From: Flavobacterium sp. 83
GTDB lineage: Bacteria > Bacteroidota > Bacteroidia > Flavobacteriales > Flavobacteriaceae
Assembly: GCF_000744835.1 (NCBI RefSeq)
Contig: NZ_JQMS01000001.1
Location: 1,984,001-2,048,000 of the forward strand
Length of the DNA stretch: 64,000 bases
Reading direction: 5' to 3'
The notes beneath the pieces are model-generated. The model had not been told where the DNA came from. It saw only the letters and a program-made list of their open reading frames with translations, and ran no database searches. The position numbers and the translations under genes are program-made. Positions 1-10,022 of this stretch are shown here, piece after piece. Position 1 is the stretch's first letter; each line of letters starts with the position of its first letter.

Positions 1-1
1 T

Positions 2-289
2 AGTTTAAATGAAGGATTGCCAAATGTTATTTTAGAAGCATTAGCTTGCGAAACGCCGGTTATTGCTTTTGATTGTTTGTCAGGTCCAAATGAAATGATT
101 CAGCATAAAGAAAATGGATTGCTAGTCGAAAATCAAAATGTTGAAAAACTTACGGAAGCCATGAATTTATTTGTAGAAGATGGGAATTTATATCGATATT
201 GCAAACAAAATGCACCGCAGAGCGTGCAGTCTTTTTCGATTTCGTTTATTGGAAAACAATGGTTGGATTTGATGAAAATTAGTTTGTAA
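2..289 (+). CDS. Glycosyltransferase family 4, C-terminal fragment
   Basis: The gene enters from outside the window; the open frame runs from the first bases (residues read SLNEGLPNVILEALA) to a TAA at 287-289. The E-x7-E signature of retaining GT-B glycosyltransferases (EGLPNVILE) is followed by the nucleotide-sugar loop motif TPVIAFDCLSGPNE, as in GT4 enzymes of LPS, capsule or O-antigen synthesis. Only the donor-binding C-terminal part is visible, so donor and acceptor cannot be told. It lies 7 bp before a cupin gene in the same direction, which suggests an operon with the next two genes. There is an internal TTG at 17, but it is not the true start. Confidence 0.85.
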   Translation, partial: SLNEGLPNVILEALACETPVIAFDCLSGPNEMIQHKENGLLVENQNVEKLTEAMNLFVEDGNLYRYCKQNAPQSVQSFSISFIGKQWLDLMKISL

Positions 290-296
290 CGCAATT

Positions 297-701
297 ATGA
301 CAACATTAAAAGACATACAATTAATTAAATTACCCGTTGTACAAGATACCCGCGGGAATCTGGCATTTGTTCAAAATGATGTTTTGCCATTTGAATTTAA
401 GCGCGTTTATTACCTTTTTGATGTCCCTAGTAATTCTTTTCGGGGAAGTCATGCTCATATTAATCAAAGTGAAGTCCTAATTGCCTTGAGTGGAAGTTTT
501 GAGGTTGTGTTAAATGACGGATTCGAAAAAAAATCATTCCTATTGAATAAACCCAATATTGGATTGTATATACCAACAGGAATGTGGCGTGAATTAGAAA
601 ATTTTTCATCTGGTGCGGTTTGCTTAGTTTTTGCATCTGGCACTTATGATGAACAGGATTATATTAGGGATTTTGATCAATTTTTGGCTTTTAAAAAATG
701 A
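297..701 (+). CDS. Sugar 3,4-ketoisomerase-like cupin (FdtA/QdtA/WxcM-like)
   Basis: A 134-residue single-domain cupin. The family (FdtA, QdtA, WxcM C-terminal) isomerises dTDP-4-keto-6-deoxy-glucose to the 3-keto sugar, feeding 3-amino-3,6-dideoxyhexoses into surface polysaccharide. Visible marks are the DTRGNL start of the fold (17-22), the RGSHAH motif with His52 and His54 at the active site, and the ALSGSFEVVLNDG beta-hairpin. Length is normal for the family. It overlaps the next glycosyltransferase by 4 bp (ATGA), so the two are translationally coupled. The partner aminotransferase and acetyltransferase are not in the window. Exact product (3- versus 4-epimer) cannot be read from sequence. 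Confidence 0.85.
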   Translation: MTTLKDIQLIKLPVVQDTRGNLAFVQNDVLPFEFKRVYYLFDVPSNSFRGSHAHINQSEVLIALSGSFEVVLNDGFEKKSFLLNKPNIGLYIPTGMWRELENFSSGAVCLVFASGTYDEQDYIRDFDQFLAFKK

Positions 702-1798
702 GGCTTATTTATATAGTTCCAAACATAAATAATGAAGGTGGTGTTGCTAGAGTCCTTTCGATAAAAGCTAATTATCTTGTTGAAAAATTAGGATATGAAG
801 TTCATATTCTAACGCAAAATGAAGGTTTTTATCCTTTGTTTTATTCTTTTAATTCCAATATTGTTTTTCATGATATACATTTGAAAGGTAATTTTTTTCA
901 GTTTTTTAATTCTTATTCTAAAGGTTTAAAAAGTAAAATTAAAGTAATTCACCCCGATGTTATTGTTGTTTGCGATAATGGTTTAAAAGCATATTCAATT
1001 CCTTTTATTTTAAAAAACAAAATCCCGCTTATTCTGGAAATGCACAGTTCGAGGTTTATTGAGGAAAGAGAATTTAGTAAAAATATTTTAATAAAAGTTA
1101 GAACTGATTTTATCCATGCCCTTAAAAAAATCGGAATAAAGAAATACGATCAATTTGTTGTTGAAACAAGGGAAAGTGTGGCAGAATGGGAAGTGAAAAA
1201 TACAACTGTAATTCCAAATCCCCTTTGGTTTGCACCAGGAAAATCCAGTGCTTTAGAAAATAAAAAAGCTATTGCTGTTGGGCGACATGTTTATGAAAAA
1301 GGATTTGATCGAATGTTGCAAATTTGGGAAAAAGTGGTTGCCAAACATCCGGATTGGATATTGGAAATTTATGGAAAATCATCAGAAAATTTTGCTTTGC
1401 AATCGTTAGCTAAAAGCCTGAATATTTCTGATAATGTTGTTTTTTATGAACCGGTTCAAGATATTGATGAAAAGTATTTACAAGCTTCATTTTATCTGAT
1501 GACTTCTCGATTTGAAGGTTTTGGTATGGTTTTGATTGAAGCTATGGCTTCCGGATTGCCATGTATTGCTTATAATTGTCCTTGTGGCCCAAGAGCTATA
1601 ATTTCTCATAACGCAGATGGTTTTTTAATCGAAAATGGGAATGAATCGGATTATATTAAAGCAATTGAGACTCTGATCGAAAATGCGGCATTAAGAAAAG
1701 AAATGGGTAAAAATGCGAAAATAGCAACCGAAAAATACAATATAGACTCCATCATGCAAACATGGAATCAACTATTTATTGAAATCAAAAAGAATTAA
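698..1798 (+). CDS. Glycosyltransferase family 4
   Basis: A 366-residue GT-B fold enzyme, probably adding one sugar to a lipid-linked surface glycan on the cytoplasmic face of the inner membrane. The N-terminal acceptor domain has the usual glycine motif NEGGVARVL near residue 15. The donor domain carries AVGRHVYEKGFDRML (about 190-205) and the catalytic E-x7-E EGFGMVLIE near residue 273. It starts inside the stop of the cupin gene and ends 5 bp before the convergent GT2 gene, so it closes the rightward polysaccharide operon. Donor sugar unknown. Confidence 0.88.
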   Translation: MRLIYIVPNINNEGGVARVLSIKANYLVEKLGYEVHILTQNEGFYPLFYSFNSNIVFHDIHLKGNFFQFFNSYSKGLKSKIKVIHPDVIVVCDNGLKAYSIPFILKNKIPLILEMHSSRFIEEREFSKNILIKVRTDFIHALKKIGIKKYDQFVVETRESVAEWEVKNTTVIPNPLWFAPGKSSALENKKAIAVGRHVYEKGFDRMLQIWEKVVAKHPDWILEIYGKSSENFALQSLAKSLNISDNVVFYEPVQDIDEKYLQASFYLMTSRFEGFGMVLIEAMASGLPCIAYNCPCGPRAIISHNADGFLIENGNESDYIKAIETLIENAALRKEMGKNAKIATEKYNIDSIMQTWNQLFIEIKKN

Positions 1799-1803
1799 AT
1801 TTT

Positions 1804-2685
1804 CTATTTTATTGAACACAAATATCCAATTCGGAACAAATTAAAAAAGAATAAATTCGGGTTATTTCCAGTTAAATTTTTTGTCAGTGGTTTTTCATTA
1901 AATGTATAGATTTTTGAAATGAAACCAGTAGATTTTGTTCTTTTTAAAAAATGATATAATTGAAGTAATCGTATAAAATCAATATCAATTTTCTTTTCTT
2001 CGTACAGCGAAATCAAATTTTCTAACGACTCTTTGGTTTTGTTTAGATAAACCAAATTTGTGTCAATATCTCCATGTTCAACAGGATTTTCAATGTGATT
2101 GACTTTAGATTTTAAAAGACTTAACTGATACGAAAGTTGGGTGTCATCATGACCATATTTCTTTCTGTTTTTGTCAAACTTCACTTTGTTAAAACAGTCC
2201 TTTTTTATTATGGTATTATTAAAAAGTAATGATTGATAAGCTTTTTTCTTACGGTTTACTGCAGCTTTATCTTCAATTAATCTTCCATATTTCCAACGTA
2301 GTTTTTGACTATTGGAGGGGCATTTTTCAGGATGCAAACGACCTCCATAAACAACATCAAAATTAGTGAGATTGGCGATGTAATTTTTTATGTAATTATC
2401 CTGAATGATAACTGAGTCGCCATCAATAAAAAGCAAATAATCAAATTTTGCCTGCTCGGCGAGAGAATTTCTATTTTCGCGATGTGCCAGATTTTTTTTT
2501 AAGGAAATAAAGCTACACTTTGCTATTGTATTTATATTTTCATTAAATACATTTAAACTTGATTGTGAAGCATCATCTTGGCATAAAATTTCAAAATCTA
2601 TTCCGCAATCCATGCATTGTTTATGCAACTCTAAAACAAGAGGATAAACGTTGTAATTGTATATTGGAACAAGAATAGAAAGCAT
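1804..2685 (-). CDS. Glycosyltransferase family 2
   Basis: A 293-residue inverting GT-A enzyme. Visible: the N-terminal nucleotide-binding strand LSILVPIYNYN, the acidic pair in CQDDAS (37-38), and the metal-binding DxD (Asp88-Gly-Asp90 in LLFIDGDS). A later GHDDTQLSY motif resembles the catalytic ED/DD region. No transmembrane segments are evident, so it is probably a cytoplasmic or peripheral enzyme. Its ATG shares one base with the stop codon of ftsE (TAATG), so it is translated from the ftsE message. This pairing of ftsE with a GT2 gene is probably only positional. Substrate unknown. Confidence 0.85.
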   Translation of the reverse strand: MLSILVPIYNYNVYPLVLELHKQCMDCGIDFEILCQDDASQSSLNVFNENINTIAKCSFISLKKNLAHRENRNSLAEQAKFDYLLFIDGDSVIIQDNYIKNYIANLTNFDVVYGGRLHPEKCPSNSQKLRWKYGRLIEDKAAVNRKKKAYQSLLFNNTIIKKDCFNKVKFDKNRKKYGHDDTQLSYQLSLLKSKVNHIENPVEHGDIDTNLVYLNKTKESLENLISLYEEKKIDIDFIRLLQLYHFLKRTKSTGFISKIYTFNEKPLTKNLTGNNPNLFFFNLFRIGYLCSIK

Positions 2686-3371
2686 TATGCAGTTCGCTGC
2701 TGAACTACTTCAAAAATTCTTTCGTCTTCACATTTCAATGTTTTGGAAGGGAATTTCATTAATAAAGCATAATCGTGAGTAGCCATAATAATGGTTTTAC
2801 CATTGGCGTTAATGCTTTTTAATACTTCCAGTACTTCAGCGCTGGTTTGAGGGTCAAGATTCCCAGTTGGCTCGTCTGCAAGGATAAGTTCAGGGTCGTT
2901 TAGCAAAGCTCTGGCAATTGCTACACGTTGTTGTTCTCCACCAGAAAGTTGGTGTGGCATTTTGTTGCCAAATTCTTTCATGCCAACTTTATCTAAAACC
3001 TCGTCAATTTTTCGTTGCATTTCATCGTTGTCAATCCAGCCAGTGGCTTTAAGAACAAATAACATATTGTCTTTTACAGTTCTGTCCGGTAGTAATTTGA
3101 AATCTTGAAAAACGATTCCAATTTTTCTTCTTAAAAACGGGATGTCGTCTTCTTTCAAAGTCACTAAATCAAAATCTACGATATTTCCTTCTCCTTCTGT
3201 CAAAGGTAAATCGCCATATAAAGTCTTCATTAAGCTACTTTTTCCAGAACCTGTTTTTCCAATGATGTAAAGGAATTCACCATGTTTTACATCTAAGTTT
3301 ACGTGGGATAAAATAGATTTACCTTCTTGATAAATGTTTACATTTTTTAAAGACAGTACGGATTGTGACAT
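2685..3371 (-). CDS. ftsE: Cell division ATP-binding protein FtsE
   Basis: A 228-residue ABC ATPase that, with membrane partner FtsX, links the division ring to peptidoglycan hydrolysis. Walker A GKTGSGKS is at 38-45, the Q-loop Gln at 89, the LSGGEQQR signature at 142-149 and Walker B ELILADEP at 161-168. The close fit to FtsE over the whole length and the lack of a fused permease support the call; LolD-like export ATPases are the main alternative. ATG at 3371 is chosen because the open frame upstream to 3566 is low-complexity and the promoter lies at 3393-3422. FtsX is not adjacent. Confidence 0.88.
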   Translation of the reverse strand: MSQSVLSLKNVNIYQEGKSILSHVNLDVKHGEFLYIIGKTGSGKSSLMKTLYGDLPLTEGEGNIVDFDLVTLKEDDIPFLRRKIGIVFQDFKLLPDRTVKDNMLFVLKATGWIDNDEMQRKIDEVLDKVGMKEFGNKMPHQLSGGEQQRVAIARALLNDPELILADEPTGNLDPQTSAEVLEVLKSINANGKTIIMATHDYALLMKFPSKTLKCEDERIFEVVQQRTA

Positions 3372-3392
3372 AATTAGCGTTTGTTTATGGGG

Positions 3393-3422
3393 TAAAAGTA
3401 ATAAGATAACGCTTCTATTCAA
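3393..3422 (-). promoter_or_regulatory. Promoter of ftsE-GT2
   Basis: On the minus strand a TTG (3422-3420) lies 19 bp before TACTTTTA (3400-3393), close to the Bacteroidota TTG-N17-23-TAnnTTTG consensus. It sits about 20 bp upstream of the ftsE start. A 9-bp perfect inverted repeat (AATTCTATT / AATAGAATT, 3427-3450) lies just upstream and could bind a regulator. Confidence 0.5.
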
Positions 3423-3590
3423 AATAAATTCTATTGTATTAAATAGAATTCTGATAATTATAAATTCTGTATGTAAATCTTCAAGTTTAGCGGTGTAAAT
3501 GTTGCAGCAATGAAAGTTAAATTTTAGGGTGTTAAAAAAAATGTTTATAATAAAAGTCAACACCAATTCGTTATAGAGTTCAGAATATGA

Positions 3591-3598
3591 TACATTTG
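3591..3598 (+). promoter_or_regulatory. -7 element of the TPR gene promoter
   Basis: TACATTTG matches the Bacteroidota -7 consensus TAnnTTTG and lies 21 bp before the ATG at 3620, giving a very short leader. No clear -33 TTG is seen at the right distance. Confidence 0.45.
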
Positions 3599-3619
3599 AA
3601 TTATTAAAATAAAATCACA

Positions 3620-6600
3620 ATGCGTAAAATTTCTTGGCCCTCACTCTTTCTTTTTTTTATAATAGCTAGCACTGTTTTTGCACAAAAATCAACTATTTAT
3701 ACCAGTGATTTAAAAGATTTTAATGAAGCGGTTGCTTTGTTTAAAGATGGACAATATGCATCGGCACAAATTATTTTTAATAAGGTAAGAGAAACTGCTA
3801 CTACTGAAGAGTTGAAATCAGATTGTGCTTATTATGCTGCTAATTGTGCCATTAGAACTAATCAAGCGAACGCAGATGAACTAATGGAACGATTTGTTTC
3901 GGATTATCCAACTAGCGTAAAACAGAATCAGGCGTATATTGAAGTGGCTCATTATCATTTTGATCAAGGGAATTATCCGCAGGCCTTACAATGGTTTGAT
4001 AAAGTAGATGAAAGCCAATTGAGTGCTAGCGATCGAGATAAATTTAACTTCCAGAAAGGCTATAGTTTTTTTAATGCCAAAAAGAAAAAAGAAGCAACTA
4101 TCTATTTAAATAAAGTGGTCAATTCTGCCGAATATGGCTCTCAGGCTAAGTATTACTTAGGATTCATGGCCTATGAAGGAGACGATTACAAACAAGCTAC
4201 AAAATATTTCGATGAGGTTTCGGGTGAAGAAAAATACAAAGAAAAGCTTTCGTATTATCAAGCCGATATGAACTTTAAATTGGGTAATTTTCAAAAAGCA
4301 ATTGATTTAGGCGAAAAAGCAATGGCTAAATCAAATCCTCCTGAAAAATCAGAATTGAATAAAATAATTGGCGAAAGCTATTTTAATTTAAAAAAATATG
4401 ACACTGCAATCCCTTATTTGGTTTCCTATAAAGGGAAAAGAGGAAGGTGGAATAATACGGACTTTTACCAATTAGGCTATGCGTATTACAAACAAAAAGA
4501 GTACGAAAATGCTATTTCTCAGTTTAATAAAATTATAGGAGGAAAAGACTTTGTGGCTCAAAATGCGTATTATCATTTGGGGGAAAGTTACCTGAATACT
4601 GATAAGAAACAACAAGCTTTAAATGCGTTTAAAAATGCTTCAGAAATGAATTTTGATGCCGCTATTCAAGAAGATGCGAGTTTAAATTATGCAAAATTGA
4701 GTTATGAACTAGGAAATTCGTACCAAAGTGTACCAGCAGTTTTGCAGGCTTTTTTAAAAAATTATCCAGATAATGCAAGCCGTTCAGAGATTGAAAAATT
4801 ATTGATTGATTCTTATATTTCTTCTAAAAACTACAAAGAAGCTTTAGTTTTATTGGAAAAAAATAAATCACCCGAAAATAAATTAGCCTACCAAAAAGTG
4901 CTTTTTTACAGAGGTTTAGAGTTGTATACTGACGGGAGTTATGAAGAAGCATTGAAAATGTTTTCGAGATCTATTAACGAACAAAGAGATGCTGTTTTTA
5001 CTTCTAGAGCCACTTTCTGGAAAGGAGAAACCGAATATGTTTTAGATGATTTCAAAAGCGCTTTGTTGACTTTTAAACAATTTGTGGCTTCATCACAAGC
5101 AACAGCAACACCGGAATATAAAAATAGCAATTACAATATTGCTTACACGTATTTCAAATTGAAAGAGTACGATCAAGCAGGTAATTATTTTCAAAGTCAA
5201 ATAGAAAAAGCATCTGGCGATAAAGTGCGGTTGAATGATTCTTATTTGCGTTTGGCAGATTGTCGTTTTGTTACTTCAAAATATGGACAGGCAATGGATG
5301 CATACACTAAAGTGATTGAATCTAAAAGTGTTGATGCGGATTATGCGTATTTTCAAAAAGCTATTTCCTATGGATTTATTGCTAAGAACGATAAAAAAAT
5401 AGAAGAACTGAGTGCTTTTTTACAATTATATCCAAAATCAGAATATAGAGATGATGCTCTTTTTGAACTTGGAAACACTTACGTGGCCGAAAACAAAACG
5501 GACCTTGCAGTAAAAACATACGATCGATTAAATGCGGAATTCAAAAGAGGTTCCTTTACTTCAAGAGCAATATTACGTCAAGGGTTAGTGTATTATAATT
5601 CGGATAAAGACGAACAGGCATTGGTGAAATTTAAAAAAGTAGCCGCTGATTTTCCTAAAACTCCTGAGGCACTCGAAGCAGTTGCAACTGCTCGTCTAAT
5701 TTATGTAGATAATGGCAGAGTGGATGAATATGCAAACTGGGTTCGTACTTTGGATTTTGTTGCTGTTACTGATGCAGAATTGGATAATGATACCTATGAA
5801 GCAGCTGAAAAGCAATTTCAACAAAATAACACAAAACAGGCAATTGCAGGATTTAGTGGGTATGTTTCTAAATTTCCAAGAGGCATTCATGCTTTACAAG
5901 CTAATTATTATTTAGCCCAATCTTATTTTTCTGATGGAGCAGAAAGCAAGTCAGTTCCTAATTATGAATTTGTAATTGCACAATCCAGAAGTGAATATAC
6001 GGAACAGTCTTTGTCAAGATTGGCGCAAATTTTTCTTAAAAATAAAGACTATGATAAAGCAATACCGGTATTGTCTCGTTTAGAAAATGAAGCAGATATT
6101 TCTCAGAATAAAACATTTGCACAATCTAATTTGATGAAATCTTATTATGAAAAAAAGGATTATCCAAATTCAGTTATTTATGCGGAGAAAGTTTTAATGA
6201 ACCCTAAAACGGATGATAATGTAAAAAGTGATGCACAAATCATTATTGCACGTGCCGCAATCCAAACCGGTGATGAAGCAAAAGCCCGAACTGCTTATGC
6301 AAAATTAATGGGAATTGCCAAAGGAGAATTGGCAGCCGAAGCCTTGTATTATGATGCATATTTTAAAAATAAGGATGGAAAGTTTGAAGTTTCAAATGTT
6401 GCCGTTCAAAAATTAGCCAAAAATTACTCAAGCTATAAATATTTTGGAGCCAAAGGATTAATCTTGATGGCAAAAAATTTTTATGGCTTGAAAGACAGTT
6501 ATCAAGCAACTTATATTTTGGAAAATGTGATTCAAAATTTTAACGATTTTCCAGATGTTGTTTCAGAAGCACAAACAGAATTAGACGCTATTAAATCAGA

Positions 6601-6634
6601 AGAATCTAAAACAAATTCATCAATTACCAAGTAA
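3620..6634 (+). CDS. Large exported tetratricopeptide-repeat protein
   Basis: A 1004-residue protein with a signal peptide (1-21, cleavage after STVFA) and tandem TPR units over most of its length, for example YKQATKYFDEVSG, YENAISQFNKIIG and YGQAMDAYTKVIES. TPR solenoids bind peptides or assemble complexes. With its signal peptide it should act in the periplasm or on the outer-membrane inner face. It is followed by a PhzF-like gene and an outer-membrane beta-barrel gene in the same direction, so a role in envelope assembly is possible but inferred. The middle part has YbgF/BamD-like 'outer membrane lipoprotein' TPR spacing. No lipobox is present. Confidence 0.85.
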   Translation: MRKISWPSLFLFFIIASTVFAQKSTIYTSDLKDFNEAVALFKDGQYASAQIIFNKVRETATTEELKSDCAYYAANCAIRTNQANADELMERFVSDYPTSVKQNQAYIEVAHYHFDQGNYPQALQWFDKVDESQLSASDRDKFNFQKGYSFFNAKKKKEATIYLNKVVNSAEYGSQAKYYLGFMAYEGDDYKQATKYFDEVSGEEKYKEKLSYYQADMNFKLGNFQKAIDLGEKAMAKSNPPEKSELNKIIGESYFNLKKYDTAIPYLVSYKGKRGRWNNTDFYQLGYAYYKQKEYENAISQFNKIIGGKDFVAQNAYYHLGESYLNTDKKQQALNAFKNASEMNFDAAIQEDASLNYAKLSYELGNSYQSVPAVLQAFLKNYPDNASRSEIEKLLIDSYISSKNYKEALVLLEKNKSPENKLAYQKVLFYRGLELYTDGSYEEALKMFSRSINEQRDAVFTSRATFWKGETEYVLDDFKSALLTFKQFVASSQATATPEYKNSNYNIAYTYFKLKEYDQAGNYFQSQIEKASGDKVRLNDSYLRLADCRFVTSKYGQAMDAYTKVIESKSVDADYAYFQKAISYGFIAKNDKKIEELSAFLQLYPKSEYRDDALFELGNTYVAENKTDLAVKTYDRLNAEFKRGSFTSRAILRQGLVYYNSDKDEQALVKFKKVAADFPKTPEALEAVATARLIYVDNGRVDEYANWVRTLDFVAVTDAELDNDTYEAAEKQFQQNNTKQAIAGFSGYVSKFPRGIHALQANYYLAQSYFSDGAESKSVPNYEFVIAQSRSEYTEQSLSRLAQIFLKNKDYDKAIPVLSRLENEADISQNKTFAQSNLMKSYYEKKDYPNSVIYAEKVLMNPKTDDNVKSDAQIIIARAAIQTGDEAKARTAYAKLMGIAKGELAAEALYYDAYFKNKDGKFEVSNVAVQKLAKNYSSYKYFGAKGLILMAKNFYGLKDSYQATYILENVIQNFNDFPDVVSEAQTELDAIKSEESKTNSSITK

Positions 6635-6693
6635 AGAAAGGGAATTGAAATGGAGTAAACTAGAGAAAATTGAAAGTCAAAAAAATATACGGA

Positions 6694-7557
6694 ATGAATA
6701 TACCTTTTTACATTGTTGATGTTTTTGCCGAGAATAAATATGCAGGCAATCAACTGGCAGTTTTCTTAGGGGCTGATTCATTAAGTGCTGATGAGATGCA
6801 AAAAATTGCACGCGAAATCAACTTTGCTGAAAGCACCTTTATCACTAGGCTTGAGCCTGAAAAGAGCGTCGCTGAAATTAGAATTTTTACTCCGGAGCAT
6901 GAAATGAAATTTGCAGGACATCCCATAATAGGGACTTCTTGGGTTTTAATGAATAAGATATTTGAAAATCATCCTGAAAGGATTACGTTATCGGTTCCAA
7001 TTGGCGAAATTCCAGTGCATCAATCAGGTGATTTGGTTTGGTTGCAGGCAGCTCAACCGGAGTTCCTAGATACTTTTTCAGCAAAGGATTTTTTATCTTT
7101 CAGTAATTTAAAAAGTGCTGATTTTGCCGATAAATTCCCTATTCAGGAAGTGACCACAGGAAGCGCTTTTGTAATTATTCCTCTTAAAAATATACAAGCA
7201 TTAGAGCATTTAATTCTGGACAAGGTTAAAATGGACGAATGGTTGCGTACACATTGTAAAACAAATCATAGAGCCTTGTATTTTTATTGTTTGGAAGATA
7301 CAAAACTCAATAGCAGAATGTTGTGTATAGAAGAGAATCAACTTATTGAAGATGCGGCTACTGGTAGTGCCAGTACTTGTTTGCAAGCGTTTCTTTTAAA
7401 ATATTATTCAACAGAAATACAGATTGTCAATCATCAGGGAGATTATATGAATAGATCTTCTCGAATTTATTTTGAAGGGAAAATAACTAAAAATCATTTT
7501 GATATAAAAATTGGTGGTAAAACACAATTCGTTGCAAAAGGCGAATGGGAAGTGTAA
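6694..7557 (+). CDS. PhzF-family isomerase
   Basis: A 287-residue protein of the PhzF/YddE family (diaminopimelate-epimerase fold). Marks are the N-terminal YIVDVFAENKYAGNQLAV, the general acid-base Glu46 in NFAEST, HEMKFAGHPIIGT and the C-terminal EDAATGSASTC loop. PhzF itself isomerises a phenazine precursor, but no phenazine genes are near and most members have no known substrate. ATG at 6694 is preferred over the upstream in-frame TTG at 6670 because the family begins at this point. It lies 59 bp after the TPR gene, possibly co-transcribed. Confidence 0.85.
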   Translation: MNIPFYIVDVFAENKYAGNQLAVFLGADSLSADEMQKIAREINFAESTFITRLEPEKSVAEIRIFTPEHEMKFAGHPIIGTSWVLMNKIFENHPERITLSVPIGEIPVHQSGDLVWLQAAQPEFLDTFSAKDFLSFSNLKSADFADKFPIQEVTTGSAFVIIPLKNIQALEHLILDKVKMDEWLRTHCKTNHRALYFYCLEDTKLNSRMLCIEENQLIEDAATGSASTCLQAFLLKYYSTEIQIVNHQGDYMNRSSRIYFEGKITKNHFDIKIGGKTQFVAKGEWEV

Positions 7558-7662
7558 ATTAGAAGTTAAGAGTTATAAATAATTAAGTAAAAAGAGTCAG
7601 GATATAAGAAGAGGTGAAACGTTAAAAGCCTTTTTTCTTTTATCAAAAAAACAACTATAAAT

Positions 7663-9420
7663 ATGAGAATCAATTTCCAAAATAAAATAATTATTAGTCT
7701 GCTACTTGTAGTGTCTCAATTTTCGTTTGCACAAAAGAAAGAACAAATAGGAACCGAAACGGTAAATGTTGTGAAACCTTATACACCAACAATTTCGGAT
7801 GCTTTCAAAGTAAAAGAAATGCCTATGCTTGAAGAGGAAGGAAATGCAAAAAAAGAAACGATTAAATACACCATTTTCTCTTTTCCGGTAGCATCTACTT
7901 TTACTCCGTCTAAAGGAAAAGCAGAAGGAGTAGAGAAAGAAAAACAGGAACATTTATTTAAAAATTATGCCACTTTTGGTGTAGGGAATTACGGAACTTT
8001 CATAGGGGAATTATTTGTAAATCATGATCTAAATAGTACGGATTATGTTGGCGGAATGTTTCGTCATCATTCGTCACAAGGCGGTATTAAAAATGTTATG
8101 TTAGATGATCGTTTTTATGATACTGCGATTGATTTAATGTATGGATCAAATCAAAAAGAGGTATCATGGAATCTAGATTTGGGTTATCAAAATCAGATTT
8201 ACAATTGGTACGGATTGCCTGCCGGTTTTGGTAGTGCTTTGACACCTCAGGATAGAGGGATTTTAATTAATGGAATCAATCCGCAACAAACGTATAATAC
8301 AATCTCACTTGGAGGAAAAATAGATTTTAACGAGAGTATTTTAAATAAAATGAGTGTTAAATTCAATCACTTTTCGGATGTTTATGGATCTTCTGAAAAT
8401 AGATTTTATGTAAAGCCAACAGTGCAGTTTGATGTAATGGAAAGCGCTGTAAAAACAGATATGATTGTTGATTATGTTGGTGGAAGCTTCAAGAAAGATT
8501 ACTCAAATACGAACACACAACCTGTGAAATATGGTTTTACTAATTTTGGTGTTGCACCAAGTTTTGTAATGCAAAAAGAGGATTGGACGTTGAATATTGG
8601 AGCGGCTGTATTTTATAGTTTGGACAACCAAAACAGCAATAATAAGTTTTTAGTTTATCCAAGATTCAATGCTTCTTATAAAGTAGTTGGCGACTTAATG
8701 ATTTTCTACGCGGGAGCCGAAGGAAACTTGGAGCAAAACTCTTATATGGATTTTGTCAATGCAAATCCGTTTCTGTCTCCTACATTGAATATTGCACCAA
8801 CGGACAAGCAATATGATGTTTTTGCAGGATTAAAAGGGAAACTAACTAACAATGTGAGTTATAATATTAAAGGGTCGTATGTGAATGAAAGAAATAAAGC
8901 GTTGTTTAAAAGCAATGATTATAATGAAAATGCTGGAAATCAGGACTACGCTTTTGGAAATTCTTTTCAAGTAGTTTATGACGATATGCGAACACTGAGT
9001 TTTTATGGAGAATTAAAAGCTGATTTTTCTTCTACTGTATCTTTTGGAATCAATGGAACTTTTAATAGTTATACGAATGATTTTCAAAGTGAAGCTTGGA
9101 ATTTACCAACTGTAAAATTAAATTCAAATATTAATTTTAATATTACCCCAAAATGGTTCGCTGGCGCAAATGTGTTTTATGTAGGCGAGCGTAAAGATCA
9201 AAAGCTAAATACTGATGTTGTATATGTAGTTCAGCCGGGTCCTTTTACTTTGCCTTCCTATTTTGATGTGAATGCAAATGTTGGATTCAAATACAGCGAC
9301 CGATTGACTGCCTTTTTAAAAGCCAATAATATTACCAATAAAGCCTACGAAAAATGGTTGAGTTATCCGGTTCAAGGTTTTCAAATAATTTTAGGAGCGA
9401 ACTATAAATTTGATTTTTAG
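7663..9420 (+). CDS. Outer-membrane beta-barrel protein (TonB-receptor-like, no plug domain seen)
   Basis: A 585-residue exported protein with a signal peptide ending in SQFSFAQ (about 1-23). After a short linker with ETVNVVKPYTPTISD, the rest has alternating beta-strand composition and ends in an aromatic strand (LGANYKFDF) typical of outer-membrane barrels of TonB-dependent receptors. A complete plug domain is not evident, and the length is short for a transporter. It follows the TPR and PhzF-like genes in the same direction. It is probably a structural or porin-like barrel; ligand unknown. Confidence 0.75.
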   Translation: MRINFQNKIIISLLLVVSQFSFAQKKEQIGTETVNVVKPYTPTISDAFKVKEMPMLEEEGNAKKETIKYTIFSFPVASTFTPSKGKAEGVEKEKQEHLFKNYATFGVGNYGTFIGELFVNHDLNSTDYVGGMFRHHSSQGGIKNVMLDDRFYDTAIDLMYGSNQKEVSWNLDLGYQNQIYNWYGLPAGFGSALTPQDRGILINGINPQQTYNTISLGGKIDFNESILNKMSVKFNHFSDVYGSSENRFYVKPTVQFDVMESAVKTDMIVDYVGGSFKKDYSNTNTQPVKYGFTNFGVAPSFVMQKEDWTLNIGAAVFYSLDNQNSNNKFLVYPRFNASYKVVGDLMIFYAGAEGNLEQNSYMDFVNANPFLSPTLNIAPTDKQYDVFAGLKGKLTNNVSYNIKGSYVNERNKALFKSNDYNENAGNQDYAFGNSFQVVYDDMRTLSFYGELKADFSSTVSFGINGTFNSYTNDFQSEAWNLPTVKLNSNINFNITPKWFAGANVFYVGERKDQKLNTDVVYVVQPGPFTLPSYFDVNANVGFKYSDRLTAFLKANNITNKAYEKWLSYPVQGFQIILGANYKFDF

Positions 9421-9423
9421 TTT

Positions 9424-9563
<140 letters not shown>

Positions 9564-9565
9564 TT

Positions 9566-10015
9566 ATGACTTTCAAACAAAAAATACATACCCACTATCA
9601 GCAATTAGTTCAAGACAGAATCGATATCTTCAAAGATATGATTGTGGCGCTTACCGAAGATTCTAAGAACGATGCCAAAGGTTCTGCGGGAGATAAACAC
9701 GAAACGGCCTTGTCTATGATGCATATTGAGCAGGAGAAACTCAATACTAAACTTAGAGAAGTACTGAATCAAAAAGCTATTTTAGACAAAATTGATTCGA
9801 CTACAATTGCTAAAACAATTATTGTAGGAAGTTTGGTCAAAGCCAATGGGATTTACCTTTATTTAAGTGCAGCTCTTCCAAAAATAGGTGTTGAAGGAAT
9901 CAATATTATCGCATTATCACCACAATCGCCATTGGGAAATAAATTAATGGGAAATACAATTGGATTTACTTTTGAGATTAATGGAACGAAGTATTTGATT
10001 GAAGAAATTAACTGA
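9566..10015 (+). CDS. GreA/GreB-like protein
   Basis: A 149-residue protein. The N-terminal two-thirds is helical and charged (a likely coiled coil, with SAGDKHETALSMMHIEQEKL). The C-terminal part has the GreA/GreB C-terminal fold ending SPLGNKLMGN and a final beta strand TKYLIEEI. GreA/GreB insert a coiled coil into RNA polymerase to rescue arrested complexes; small divergent homologues like this are common in Flavobacteria and are sometimes mislabelled as 3-oxoacyl-ACP synthase. Acidic tip residues are not clearly conserved, so anti-arrest activity is uncertain. The start lies directly after the CAA-containing repeat and no good ribosome site is visible. Confidence 0.7.
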   Translation: MTFKQKIHTHYQQLVQDRIDIFKDMIVALTEDSKNDAKGSAGDKHETALSMMHIEQEKLNTKLREVLNQKAILDKIDSTTIAKTIIVGSLVKANGIYLYLSAALPKIGVEGINIIALSPQSPLGNKLMGNTIGFTFEINGTKYLIEEIN

Positions 10016-10022
10016 TGTACTA

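Noticed and set aside
3372..3566. Open frame extending the FtsE N-terminus by 65 residues
   Set aside because: The extension is Phe/Ile-rich with no family match, and a promoter lies inside it.
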